DNA from: DATARH01 sp035504235
Lineage (GTDB): Bacteria; Pseudomonadota; Alphaproteobacteria; ATCC43930; CGMCC-115725
Assembly: GCA_035504235.1 (NCBI GenBank)
Contig: DATJSH010000045.1
Span: 1 to 32,991, forward strand
Length of the DNA stretch: 32,991 nucleotides
Reading direction: 5' to 3'
Shown piece by piece: positions 1-7,160 of this stretch (position 1 is the first letter of the stretch; every line of letters begins with the position of its first letter). The notes beneath the pieces are model-generated. The model made no database searches, was not told the DNA's origin, and was given only the letters and a program-made list of their open reading frames with translations. The translations under genes were made by a program, and so were the position numbers.

Positions 1-120
1 TCGGCCGGAGCCGCCGCGCTTGCGGTAGACCGCGAGCGACACCTCGCCCTTCTTCACCGTGTAGTCGCCGCGCTCCACCGCGGGCGCCAGGCGAACCGGA
101 TCAAAACCACCATCGGGCAT
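1..120 (-). CDS. N-terminus of a truncated gene, possibly alpha/beta hydrolase
   Basis: An open minus-strand frame starts with ATG at 120 and runs off the left edge after 40 codons. The visible protein begins MPDGGFDPVRLAPAV and continues with a stretch (GDYTVKKGEVSLAVYRKR) that reads like the first beta strands of an alpha/beta-hydrolase before the oxyanion loop. No catalytic residue is inside the window, so the family is a guess. Codon use matches the GC-rich neighbours. It is divergent from the ABC ATPase gene and separated from it by a REP-like hairpin. Confidence 0.5.
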   Translation of the reverse strand, partial: MPDGGFDPVRLAPAVERGDYTVKKGEVSLAVYRKRGGSGR

Positions 121-147
121 GTCGAGCACCCTCTCTCTTCAATCCCC

Positions 148-218
148 TCCCCCGGGCTTGTCCTGGGGGTCTACGAATAGCTTCATCCTATTCGTGGACG
201 GCCGGGTCAAGCCCGGCC
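148..218. repeat. REP-like palindromic intergenic element
   Basis: An inner 12-bp stem, gtctacgaatag (169-180) with ctattcgtggac (188-199), has one G-T wobble and a 7-nt loop. It is flanked by two GC palindromes, cccgggcttg on the left and gccgggtcaagcccggc on the right. This layout, with a tacgaatag core between cccggg arms, resembles dispersed intergenic repeats common in GC-rich proteobacterial genomes. It may also act as a transcript end or mRNA stabiliser for either flanking gene. Copy number cannot be seen from here. Confidence 0.55.
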
Positions 219-288
219 AGGGCGAAAGTGGTTTGGTCGCATTGCGCTGGGCTCACCGGTGGTTATGCTTCCGCGCGCGGGGAGGATA

Positions 289-1359
289 ATGGCGGTTGTC
301 GAACTTTCGTCGCTGCTGAAGCGATATGGCGGGGTGGCCGCGGTCGATGGGCTCAGCGCGACGATCGCGCACGGCTCGCTGGTCTGCCTGCTCGGCCCTT
401 CGGGCTGCGGCAAGACCACGACATTGCGGCTGATCGCCGGCTTTCTCGACCCCGATGGCGGCACGATCAGAGTCGGCGACCGGGTGGTGTCGGAACCGGG
501 GCGAAGCCTGCCCCCCGAGCGCCGTAACATGTCGATGATCTTCCAGAGCTATGCGCTGTGGCCGCACATGACGATCGCCGAGAATGTCGGCTACGGCCTC
601 AAGATCCGCAAAGTGGCGCCGGCCGAGCGCAAGCGGCGCATCGCGGTGATGCTCGATGTCGCGCGCCTTTCGGAGCTTGCGCCGCGCTATCCGCATGAGC
701 TGTCAGGCGGCCAGCAGCAGCGCGCCGCGCTGGCGCGGGCGCTGGTCGTCGAGCCCGAGACGTTGCTGCTTGACGAGCCGCTCTCCAACCTCGACGCCAA
801 TCTGCGCGAGGAGATGCGCTTCGAAATCCGGCGGCTCCACGACGAGTTCAAATACACGACAGTCTATGTAACGCACGACCAAGCCGAGGCGATGACCACG
901 GCCGACACGATCATGGTGATGAACCGGGGCCGCGCCGAGCAGATCGGCAGCCCGGCCGACATCTATCAGCGGCCGTCTTCGGAATTCGTCGCGCGCTTTA
1001 TCGGCGGCACCAACATCCTGCGCGGCGCCAAGATCGGCGCCGATCTTGTCGCTTGCGGCGCGGTGGTGCTGCGCTGCGGCGAGGGCGAATTCGCGGTGAG
1101 CGGGGACACCGCGATCTCGGTGCGGCCGCACGACATTGCGCTGTCCGCGCTGAACGGACGCGCCGGTGCGCGTGAACCGGGAGACGCCGAAGGCCGGGTC
1201 GAACGGCAGACCTATCTCGGCGCACATCGCGATTATCTGGTGGCGCTCGACGATGGGCAATCCGTGCGGGTTGTCACGCCGCTGGCGGTCGACATCCCGG
1301 TCGGCGGCCGGGTGCGCCTCAAATTTCCGCCGGAAAACTGCCGCGCGCTGGCACGGTGA
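289..1359 (+). CDS. ABC transporter ATP-binding protein (Fe3+/polyamine/phosphonate-type)
   Basis: This 356-residue cytoplasmic ATPase would power the importer formed with the binding protein just downstream and the fused permease at 3810. It has a Walker A (GPSGCGKTT, near residue 36), Q-loop, signature LSGGQQQR (near 138), Walker B LLLDEPLSNLD (near 160), and an H-loop in THDQAEA. A C-terminal TOBE-like beta region contains SVRPHDIAL. I chose the ATG at 289 because GGAGGA lies just upstream and family members start at about this point. GTG 259 and ATG 265 are in-frame alternatives. The gene ends 22 nt before the binding-protein gene, so they are very likely co-transcribed. The subfamily includes FbpC, PotA and PhnT, and the substrate cannot be read from the ATPase alone. 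Confidence 0.93.
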   Translation: MAVVELSSLLKRYGGVAAVDGLSATIAHGSLVCLLGPSGCGKTTTLRLIAGFLDPDGGTIRVGDRVVSEPGRSLPPERRNMSMIFQSYALWPHMTIAENVGYGLKIRKVAPAERKRRIAVMLDVARLSELAPRYPHELSGGQQQRAALARALVVEPETLLLDEPLSNLDANLREEMRFEIRRLHDEFKYTTVYVTHDQAEAMTTADTIMVMNRGRAEQIGSPADIYQRPSSEFVARFIGGTNILRGAKIGADLVACGAVVLRCGEGEFAVSGDTAISVRPHDIALSALNGRAGAREPGDAEGRVERQTYLGAHRDYLVALDDGQSVRVVTPLAVDIPVGGRVRLKFPPENCRALAR

Positions 1360-1381
1360 CAGAGTTCAGGGGAGAAGTAGG

Positions 1382-2413
1382 ATGAAAAAATTGGCGCTTG
1401 CCGTCGTGGCTTTGACTTTGGCGACGCCAGCTTTTGCCGCGGCGCCAGCGCCCACCTCGGTGACGCCCGATCTGATCGCCGCGGCGAAAAAGGAAGGCAC
1501 CGTCGTCTTCTATACGTCGATCGAATTGCTGACCGCCGAGAAGATCGGCGAGGCCTTTGAGAAGGCCTATCCCGGCATCCATGTCCAGGTCGAGCGCAAC
1601 GGCGCCGAGCGCATCTTCCAGCGCCTCGAACAGGAGCGCGGCGCCGGCATCCACACCGCCGATGTCGTGGAATGCTCGGACATGACCGCGCTCTACGCCT
1701 GGAAGAGCCAAGGCTGGCTGACGCCGTTCCTGCCGGAGGACGTGACCAAGTGGCCGGCGGATCAGCGCGACCCGGACGGCACTTTCGCGACCGAGCGCTT
1801 CACCCTGTCGCCGATCCTCTACAACACCAAGCTGGTGAAGCCCGAGGACGCGCCGAAGAGCTTTGCCGACCTGCTCGACCCCAGATGGGACGGCAAGATT
1901 GTCAAGGCACATCCCGGGTATAGCGGCACGATCATGACCGTGACCTTCGAGATCGCGCGCGACGTCGGCTGGGATTTCTTCAAGGAGCTCGGTCAGCAGC
2001 ACATCATGCAGGTGCAATCGGCCGCCGATCCGCCAAAGAAGGTTGCCCAGGGCGAGCGCCCGGTCGCGGCGGATGGCGGGGAATACGTGCCCTTGCAGAT
2101 GATCTCGCAAGGTGCGCCGCTCGCGCTCGTCTACCCGACCGAGGGAACGCCGTCGATCCCTGGCGGCGCCGGGGTGATGATAGACGCCCCGCATCCGAAT
2201 GCCGCGAAGCTCTTCGACCTCTACCTCTTTTCGAAGGAGGGCCAGACGCTGCTCGTCCAGCTCGCGCGGCTGCGCTCGTTCCATCCCGACGTGCCGACGC
2301 CGGAGGGCGCCAAGCCCTTGTCCGAGATCAAGATTATGAAGGCCGACCCCGCCGCCCAGGCCAAGCAGGATGACGAGATCAAGCGGAAATACGCCGAGTA
2401 TTTCGGGCTGTAA
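1382..2413 (+). CDS. Periplasmic solute-binding protein of ABC importer
   Basis: The 343-residue protein starts at ATG 1382 behind ggggagaagtagg. It has a clear signal peptide (MKKLALAVVALTL, then an ATPAFA|A cleavage region). The mature part follows the family-1/SBP_bac_8 pattern seen in iron, thiamine and 2-aminoethylphosphonate binding proteins. It opens with LIAAAKKEGTVVFYTS, and later has PILYNTKLVKPEDAPKSFADL and VYPTEGTPSIPGGAGV. It is the second gene of the ABC cassette. The last eight codons (KYAEYFGL) and the stop are duplicated 639 bp downstream at 3026-3060, which indicates that something was inserted at the 3' end of this gene without damaging it. The ligand is unknown, but the neighbouring TPP decarboxylase makes a sulfonated or phosphonated compound a reasonable hypothesis. 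Confidence 0.92.
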   Translation: MKKLALAVVALTLATPAFAAAPAPTSVTPDLIAAAKKEGTVVFYTSIELLTAEKIGEAFEKAYPGIHVQVERNGAERIFQRLEQERGAGIHTADVVECSDMTALYAWKSQGWLTPFLPEDVTKWPADQRDPDGTFATERFTLSPILYNTKLVKPEDAPKSFADLLDPRWDGKIVKAHPGYSGTIMTVTFEIARDVGWDFFKELGQQHIMQVQSAADPPKKVAQGERPVAADGGEYVPLQMISQGAPLALVYPTEGTPSIPGGAGVMIDAPHPNAAKLFDLYLFSKEGQTLLVQLARLRSFHPDVPTPEGAKPLSEIKIMKADPAAQAKQDDEIKRKYAEYFGL

Positions 2414-2421
2414 GCGCTACT
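2387..2421. repeat. 35-bp direct repeat, left copy (inside 3' end of binding-protein gene)
   Basis: The sequence aaatacgccgagtatttcgg (first 20 bases) and the next 15 bases recur at 3026-3060 with one difference in 35. The left copy has a TAA stop where the right copy has TAG. Both copies encode the C-terminus KYAEYFGL plus stop. They bracket a 604-bp segment with its own possible gene. Confidence 0.9.
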
Positions 2422-3025
2422 ACCGTTCGATTTTTCAAAGCCGCGCGCTTCCTTTGGCGGAAGGCCCGGAGCGTGTCGCTTGTCGGCTGATGGCTTGCGC
2501 GCCTATCGTCGTAATCGGGCAGACGAGAGAAGCCGTGGCAGGCGAACAAGAACTCCCTTCTACACAGTGCGGCTGGGCCGGCTGCACCGCGCGGCGCCTC
2601 GACTACGGCGTCTTGTGCGATGCCCATGCGGTTGCGCTCATCCAAGAGCCGCTCGGCAATTTCAGTTCCTTTCTCGAAATGCTTCCGTTTATGCTGAATG
2701 TGACGATCGCCGGACGAGCGCTTTACCACGCAGTCGATACGGCGGTGCATCTTGGCCTGATCAGCGCCTACCTCGGGCTTGAGCTGATGCGGCTGGCAAC
2801 CGCCTCGCGCAATGGGGCGGGCGTCGAAATGACGATCGCGAGGCTGGTCACCTCGATCCGGCCGCGCGATCAAGGCGAATTCCTCATGCATCTAAAACGG
2901 CAGCTTCTGGTCCCCGAGCGCCGCGGGGCTCGACGGGACTGATTAAGCTAAAGCGATGTCGCGCTGGAACTTAGTTCGATGCCGCCGCTTCGGCGTTGCG
3001 CGGGGGACAGTCAACATCGCGTTTC
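2422..3025. mobile_element. Putative inserted segment bounded by 35-bp direct repeats
   Basis: This 604-bp segment separates the two copies of the binding protein's 3' end. If it is removed together with one repeat copy, the binding-protein gene would end directly against the stop of the convergent MlaC-like gene (3056), a typical compact arrangement. I see no transposase, no integrase and no clear terminal inverted repeats, so this is not a standard insertion sequence. It could be a small non-autonomous element integrated at a gene 3' end, or a duplication with captured DNA. It holds one plausible gene with a zinc-type Cys/His motif. Confidence 0.45.
2535..2942 (+). CDS. Hypothetical small protein with C-x4-C-x10-C-x2-H motif
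   Basis: The likely product is about 135 residues. From GTG 2535 it would begin MAGEQELPSTQCGWAGC, with Cys12, Cys17, Cys28 and His31 spaced like the short zinc knuckles seen in phage and mobile-element proteins (CxxxxC...G.CxxH). ATG 2490 is an in-frame alternative start, and neither has a strong ribosome site. The rest is helical-looking (FSSFLEMLPFMLNVTIAGRA, then LGLELMRLA) with a basic C-terminus. I do not recognise the family. It lies wholly in the segment framed by the 35-bp repeats, so it may be cargo of an insertion. Whether it is expressed is uncertain. Confidence 0.45.
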   Translation: MAGEQELPSTQCGWAGCTARRLDYGVLCDAHAVALIQEPLGNFSSFLEMLPFMLNVTIAGRALYHAVDTAVHLGLISAYLGLELMRLATASRNGAGVEMTIARLVTSIRPRDQGEFLMHLKRQLLVPERRGARRD

Positions 3026-3060
3026 AAATACGCCGAGTATTTCGGGCTGTAGGCGCTACT
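3026..3060. repeat. 35-bp direct repeat, right copy
   Basis: This is the second copy of the 35-bp sequence at 2387-2421 (34 of 35 identical, offset 639 bp). It still reads KYAEYFGL followed by TAG in one frame but has no start codon, so it is a detached gene end. It overlaps the stop codon of the minus-strand MlaC-like gene at 3056-3058. Confidence 0.9.
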
Positions 3061-3688
3061 GCACCGCGCCGCCCGACAGCTGGGCGGTCTTCTGTTGCAG
3101 TCGGACGAACAAGCCGCCCGGACCGCCGGCCTTCACCAGCGCGCGGATTTCCTCCTGCTGCGCCACGACCTGGCTGACCGTGCTGTCGGCGGTGACATCG
3201 ATCGCCTTCCACGCGCCGCCGCTCTGGCGCATCACATAGCCGAGGACGTGCGCTTCGTCCTCGGGCTTGCCGGGCACGATTTTGACCTTGACCACCGGAT
3301 CGCCCCCCGCCGCCGGCGGGTAAAGCTCGAACTTCTCGCCGTTGAACTCGTCGAAATTCGCGACATAAGTGGCGATCGAATAATGCTGGAACGCGGTCTT
3401 GAGGGCCGCCTGGTCGGAAGCCGACAGCGAGGCCCAGGTCGGCCCGACACCGCCTTCGAGGATCGCGTCGAGATCGATCGCGCGGGTCACCAGCGGCGCC
3501 AGCACATCGTAGCGCTGCTGGAACGGCGCGGCCTTGCCCGCCTTCATGACCTGCAGCAAGCCGGCATCGAGCTGCTCGACCGGCGCGGTGATATCGGACG
3601 CCGCGGCCGCCTGCGTCAGACACAGCAGCGCGATCGCCCCCAGCGCCAGCCGCCGCGGGACCTCACAACAGCAGAAATCGATCCGCAT
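3056..3688 (-). CDS. MlaC/Ttg2D-family (HpnM-like) periplasmic lipid-binding protein
   Basis: The 210-residue protein has a signal peptide (hydrophobic LALGAIALLCLTQAAAAS, cleavage near residue 30). It then shows the MlaC/toluene-tolerance pattern: LLQVMKAGKAAPFQQRYDVL, TRAIDLDAILEG, then ALKTAFQHYSIATYVANF and FDEFNGEKFEL. The family carries phospholipids or, in HpnM-type members, hopanoid-related lipids between inner and outer membranes. No other mla or hpn gene is in the window, so the partner system is unknown. It sits on the opposite strand inside an ABC import cassette, between binding protein and permease, which suggests a rearranged locus. The start at 3688 gives a sensible signal peptide. 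Confidence 0.8.
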   Translation of the reverse strand: MRIDFCCCEVPRRLALGAIALLCLTQAAAASDITAPVEQLDAGLLQVMKAGKAAPFQQRYDVLAPLVTRAIDLDAILEGGVGPTWASLSASDQAALKTAFQHYSIATYVANFDEFNGEKFELYPPAAGGDPVVKVKIVPGKPEDEAHVLGYVMRQSGGAWKAIDVTADSTVSQVVAQQEEIRALVKAGGPGGLFVRLQQKTAQLSGGAVQ

Positions 3689-3809
3689 CGGCTATTTCCT
3701 CCCATCGCCGCATGCTCACTATCGCGCCGGTAAAGCGGACCGCGCAATTGCCGCTCTCGCCAACTTTCCCTAACGTCCTGCCAGCCACGATCAAAGGAGC
3801 CAGCAGCGC

Positions 3810-5531
3810 GTGACGACCACCGCCGAAGCTGCCGCGACGCCCCGCCGCATCTGGCGAATCGACGCGCTGGGCCCGCTGCTCGCCGCGGTGGGTCTGGTGA
3901 TGTGCGGGCTGATCGTGCTGCCGATCGGCTGGCTCGTCTGGTACAGCATCACCGACGGTTCCGGCCGGCTGACGCTCGACAATTTCACCCGGCTGGCGGG
4001 TGATCCGACCTTTGCCCTGCCCTATCTGACGGCGCTGGGCATTGCCGGCGGGGTTGCGATCGCGGCGTGCGGTGCGGCGCTACCGCTGGCTTGGCTGGTC
4101 GCGCGCACCGACATGCCGCTGGCGCGCGCGATCCGCACTCTGGTAACCGCCTCTTTCGTGACCCCGCCCTTTCTCGGTGCGATCGCCTGGGAGCTGCTGG
4201 CAGCGCCGAATAGCGGCATATTGAACGACTGGGCACGCACCCTCTTCGGCCTCGGGCCTTACGAGCACCTCTTCAACATCTACAGTGCCGGCGGCGTGGT
4301 GTTCTGCATCGCCTGCTACGCGTTTCCACTGGTCTTTGTGCTGCTCGCCAACGCGCTCGACAACATTCCGGGCGAGCTCGAGGATGCCTCGGCGATCCTC
4401 GGTGCGAGCCGGTGGCGCACCCTGGGCCGGGTGACGCTGCCGATGGTGCTGCCGGCGCTGCTGGCGGGCGCGCTGCTGTCGTTCATCCAGGCGCTGACAC
4501 AGTTCGGCACGCCGGCGATCCTGGCGCTCCCCGCCGGGTTCCACGTGATCACCACGAAAATATGGAGCCTGTTCCAGTATCCGCCGCACCCGCATCTCGC
4601 GGCAGCGGCGGCAATGCCGCTGTTGCTGCTGACGATCGTCATGTTGCACGGGCAGCAGGTTTTGCTCGGTCGGCGCGGGTACACAACGATCGGCGGCCGG
4701 TCGAGCGCGCCGCGACGGGTACCGCTCGGGGCATGGCGCTGGCCGGCGCTCTTTTTCGCGCTTGGCTTGTTGGCGCTGCCGATCTTTCTGCCCTATGCGG
4801 CACTGATCAAGACGGCGCTGGTGAAGACGCCCTCCGACCCCCTGAATTTCAGCACGCTGAGCCTGCGCAATTTGCGCTTCGTCTTTGTCGATTTCTCGCA
4901 GACCCGGCAGGCGCTGTGGAATACGGTGCTGTTGGGCATCGTCAGCGCGACCGCCGGGACAGCGCTGGCGCTTGTCGTCAGCTACGCGACGACGCGGCGG
5001 CTTGGTGTCGGGCATCGGGCGCTCGGCTTTCTCGCGACAGCACCGGTGGCGATCCCCGGCATCGTGCTGGGAGTCGGGCTGTTCCTCGCTTACACGCGGC
5101 CGCCAGTGGTGCTCTACGGCACGCTGTGGCTCCTGTTCCTCGCCTTTCTCATCATCGAGCTGCCCGCCGGCTATCAGCAATTGGCCGCGGCATTTCGCGG
5201 CCTGCACCCGGAGCTCGAAGAGGCGAGCCGCATCTTTGGCGCGAACCGGCTGCGCTCGCTGTGGCAGATCACCGCGCCGCTGCTGCGGTCGAGCGTCATC
5301 GCGACGTGGTGCTTCGTGTTCATCGGGGCGATCCGTGAATTGTCGGCGACGATCATGCTGACCACCGCCAACACCAAGGTCGTTTCGGTCATCATCTACG
5401 ACCTCAACGAAAGCGGCGACCTCGGCGCGATCGCGGTGCTTGGGATCACGCTGCTGCTGATTACCTTTGCGGTGGTACTGATCGCCAGCCGGCTGCCGGT
5501 CTTGGGCCGGGCGGCGCCGCGGCTCGTCTAG
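3810..5531 (+). CDS. ABC transporter permease, two fused BPD domains (FbpB-like)
   Basis: The 573-residue inner-membrane protein has about 12 predicted membrane segments and two complete permease halves. The coupling (EAA) loops are visible in each half: ELEDASAILGASRWRTLGRV near residue 190 and ELEEASRIFGANRLRSLWQI near residue 470. Single-chain permeases of this size occur with iron(III), thiamine and some phosphonate binding proteins, so it fits the ATPase and binding protein upstream. The start is GTG 3810 with AAAGGAG about 11 nt before it. The MlaC-like gene and the insertion separate it from the other two transporter genes. Its TAG stop (5529-5531) overlaps the convergent TAG stop of the TPP enzyme gene inside tctaga. 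Confidence 0.92.
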   Translation: MTTTAEAAATPRRIWRIDALGPLLAAVGLVMCGLIVLPIGWLVWYSITDGSGRLTLDNFTRLAGDPTFALPYLTALGIAGGVAIAACGAALPLAWLVARTDMPLARAIRTLVTASFVTPPFLGAIAWELLAAPNSGILNDWARTLFGLGPYEHLFNIYSAGGVVFCIACYAFPLVFVLLANALDNIPGELEDASAILGASRWRTLGRVTLPMVLPALLAGALLSFIQALTQFGTPAILALPAGFHVITTKIWSLFQYPPHPHLAAAAAMPLLLLTIVMLHGQQVLLGRRGYTTIGGRSSAPRRVPLGAWRWPALFFALGLLALPIFLPYAALIKTALVKTPSDPLNFSTLSLRNLRFVFVDFSQTRQALWNTVLLGIVSATAGTALALVVSYATTRRLGVGHRALGFLATAPVAIPGIVLGVGLFLAYTRPPVVLYGTLWLLFLAFLIIELPAGYQQLAAAFRGLHPELEEASRIFGANRLRSLWQITAPLLRSSVIATWCFVFIGAIRELSATIMLTTANTKVVSVIIYDLNESGDLGAIAVLGITLLLITFAVVLIASRLPVLGRAAPRLV

Positions 5532-6154
5532 AGGCCGAGCAACGCCGCGCGGAAACGATTGCGGCAAGCCGCGGGATCGAAATTGCGCTTGTAGGCGGGC
5601 GGTTCGGCCGGCGCGACGCGCAGCACGACAAAAGCCGTGCCGTTGCCCTCGCGCAGCAGCCGCGCGCCGTCGGTAAGCTCCGATTCGGCCGATACCGTGC
5701 GCGTGCGGCGGATTCCCGAGCCGATCGCGATCTTTTCGAGATCGACGCCAAGACTGGTATGGCTTCGCTGCCAGCCGGTCTCGCCATAATGGCCGTTGTC
5801 GATGACAAGGATCGAGAAATTGGCCGGATTCATTGTCGCCACCGTCGCCAGCGCGCCGATGTTCATCAGGATCTCGCCGTCGCCGGTGGCCACCAGCACG
5901 CGCTTGTCGGGGCGCGCCAACGCGAGGCCGAGACCGATCATCACCGCCCCACCCATCGCCCCCGCCATCGTGTAGATCTGCGCGCTGTCATGGGTCAGCG
6001 CGGCAATGTCGCGCGCCGCGCCGGCGAGCCCGGTGACGATGAGAAAATCGTCCGGCTTGCCGATGAGCGCGGGAACCGCGCCGCAGCGGTCGAGCACAAA
6101 GCCGGCTGCGACCGCCGCCGCGACATCGACCCCTTGCGGGTAACGCATGGCCAT
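5528..6154 (-). CDS. TPP-dependent decarboxylase, C-terminal (TPP-binding) subunit
   Basis: The 208-residue subunit binds thiamine diphosphate and Mg2+. The motif starts GDGEILMNIGALA and ends VIDNGHYGETG, matching the GDG-x(~26)-N signature. The upstream ITG-type strand (LIVTGLAGAARD) and the AGAMGGAVMIGLGLALA helix match the beta subunit of sulfopyruvate decarboxylase (ComE) and the second half of phosphonopyruvate decarboxylase. ATG 6154 is preceded by AGGAG at a good distance. It begins 11 nt after the stop of the alpha-subunit gene, so the two are co-transcribed. The substrate (sulfopyruvate, phosphonopyruvate or another 2-oxo acid) cannot be decided from sequence alone. Confidence 0.85.
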   Translation of the reverse strand: MAMRYPQGVDVAAAVAAGFVLDRCGAVPALIGKPDDFLIVTGLAGAARDIAALTHDSAQIYTMAGAMGGAVMIGLGLALARPDKRVLVATGDGEILMNIGALATVATMNPANFSILVIDNGHYGETGWQRSHTSLGVDLEKIAIGSGIRRTRTVSAESELTDGARLLREGNGTAFVVLRVAPAEPPAYKRNFDPAACRNRFRAALLGL

Positions 6155-6165
6155 CTTCAGCACTC

Positions 6166-6687
6166 CTAAAACGCTTTGGCGCCGAGCAGCTTCTGGGTCA
6201 ACAACACGGCAACCGCGTTGCCGCTTTGGAACACGGTGGTAATCGCCGCCGCGACGGTCGGAACCACCTCCTCCGGCTTTTCGATCCGCTCGACAATGAC
6301 CCCCATCGCCCGCAGTACTGGCTCAACCGCCTGCCCCATTGGAAACTGCCACGGGTTCCCTTCGCCGAAATCACCGCGCATGCTCACCAGCATCAGCATC
6401 GGGAAGCGGCCGCCTTTGGCGAGCGACAGCATGTTGATGCAATTGCCAGCGCCGCTCGATTGCATCAAGAGGACGCCGCGCGCGCCGCCGAGATCGGCGC
6501 CAGCCATGAGCGCGACCCCTTCCTCCTCGGTCGTCAATGCCACCGAATGTACGCCCGGATCGGCGAGCGCGCGGTCGATCAGGATGCGGTGCCCCGCATC
6601 AGGCACATAGGCGAACTGCGTCACGTCGTGGCGGCGCAGCAGGTCGTAGAGCATGTCCTGCCAGCGCTCGCCGGTTCTCGCCGTCAT
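6166..6687 (-). CDS. TPP-dependent decarboxylase, N-terminal (PYR) subunit
   Basis: The 173-residue protein matches the alpha (PYR-domain) half of sulfopyruvate/phosphonopyruvate decarboxylases. It carries the conserved Glu region TTEEEGVALMAGADLGG, MQSSGAGNCINMLSLA, and a GNPWQFPMGQAVEPVL loop. The Glu activates the cofactor bound by the partner subunit at 5528-6154. ATG 6687 was chosen because AAGGGGGA lies about 8 nt upstream; GTG 6720 is an upstream alternative. It is the first gene of a two-gene operon divergent from the selenoprotein gene. In fused homologues both halves form one chain, and the split form seen here is the ComD/ComE arrangement. Confidence 0.84.
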   Translation of the reverse strand: MTARTGERWQDMLYDLLRRHDVTQFAYVPDAGHRILIDRALADPGVHSVALTTEEEGVALMAGADLGGARGVLLMQSSGAGNCINMLSLAKGGRFPMLMLVSMRGDFGEGNPWQFPMGQAVEPVLRAMGVIVERIEKPEEVVPTVAAAITTVFQSGNAVAVLLTQKLLGAKAF

Positions 6688-6771
6688 TGCAACCGTTCCC
6701 CCTTCACCCGCCAGGCGCACAATGTGGTAAGCTCGCTTCCGGCAGCAACAGCTTTATGCGGAGGCTTTGCC

Positions 6772-6990
6772 GTGAAAGTCAGGATCGATTGGTGCAAGCC
6801 TTGAAACTATGAGCCGCGCGCTCTCCGTGCGAGAGCATTGTTGGAGCAAAAATACGGCGCCGAGGTCGAGTTGGTGCCGGGCGTCGCCGGGATATTCGAT
6901 ATCACCGTCGACGGCGTCTTGAAGTACTCGAAGAAGCAGACCGGCCGTTTCCCGACGGACGAGGAGGTGATGGCGACCGGCGGTCGATGA
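6772..6990 (+). CDS. SelW/Rdx-family selenoprotein (in-frame TGA = selenocysteine)
   Basis: From GTG 6772 the frame reads 72 residues when TGA 6802-6804 is taken as selenocysteine. The N-terminus is then VKVRIDWCKPU, with the redox motif Cys8-Lys-Pro-Sec11. The rest is NYEPRALRARALLEQKYGAE, VELVPGVAGIFDITVDG and VLKYSKKQTGRFPTDEEV. This matches the SelT/SelW/SelH (Rdx) fold, where homologues have YCKPCNYLPRA at the same place, so the TGA replaces exactly the second redox Cys. GGAGG lies 7 nt before GTG, an ideal ribosome site. A hairpin with a G-containing loop lies 21 nt after the TGA. Standard calling would see only a stop. The role is probably a thioredoxin-like redox function. Decoding needs selA, selB, selC and selD elsewhere in the genome. 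Confidence 0.88.
6820..6836 (+). promoter_or_regulatory. Candidate bacterial SECIS hairpin
   Basis: GCTCTC (6820-6825) and GAGAGC (6831-6836) form a perfect 6-bp stem with a CGTGC loop, inside the coding region just after the in-frame TGA. The loop starts 22 nt after the TGA and has a G in its first two positions. Both features fit the loose consensus for bacterial SECIS elements, which SelB recognises. The upstream stem half is GC-rich and could extend less regularly. Confidence 0.65.
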
Positions 6991-7001
6991 GTCCCGGTCA
7001 G

Positions 7002-7041
7002 CGCGCGCCGGCTGATGGCGAAGGCACGGCGCCGGCGCGCG
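7002..7041. terminator. GC-rich hairpin after the selenoprotein gene
   Basis: CGCGCGCCGGC (7002-7012) pairs perfectly with GCCGGCGCGCG (7031-7041) around an 18-nt loop, starting 12 nt after the stop codon. No T-run follows, so it is a weak intrinsic terminator candidate or a 3' stabilising structure. Confidence 0.45.
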
Positions 7042-7160
7042 TATGGCTCTAAGGCTCCGATTTACATTCCGATACAATCCAATTCTTTAACCGTTGGCAT
7101 TTACGGTTTGGCAATTGTTTGAGCGCATCGTGCGTCCGTTAGCCCCCTAGGAGGTCTTAT

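Noticed and set aside
2956..3239. Short plus-strand frames across the right 35-bp repeat
   Set aside because: They are Arg/Pro-rich frames antisense to the MlaC-like gene, with no ribosome site.
4080..5567. 1.5-kb minus-strand open frame opposite the permease
   Set aside because: The translation is Arg/Gln-rich without domains, and the plus strand encodes a well-defined permease.
6802..6804. TGA inside the Rdx gene as a nonsense mutation or sequencing error
   Set aside because: The frame is perfectly conserved on both sides, the stop falls exactly on the redox position, and a ribosome site and hairpin are in place. Selenocysteine is the simpler reading.
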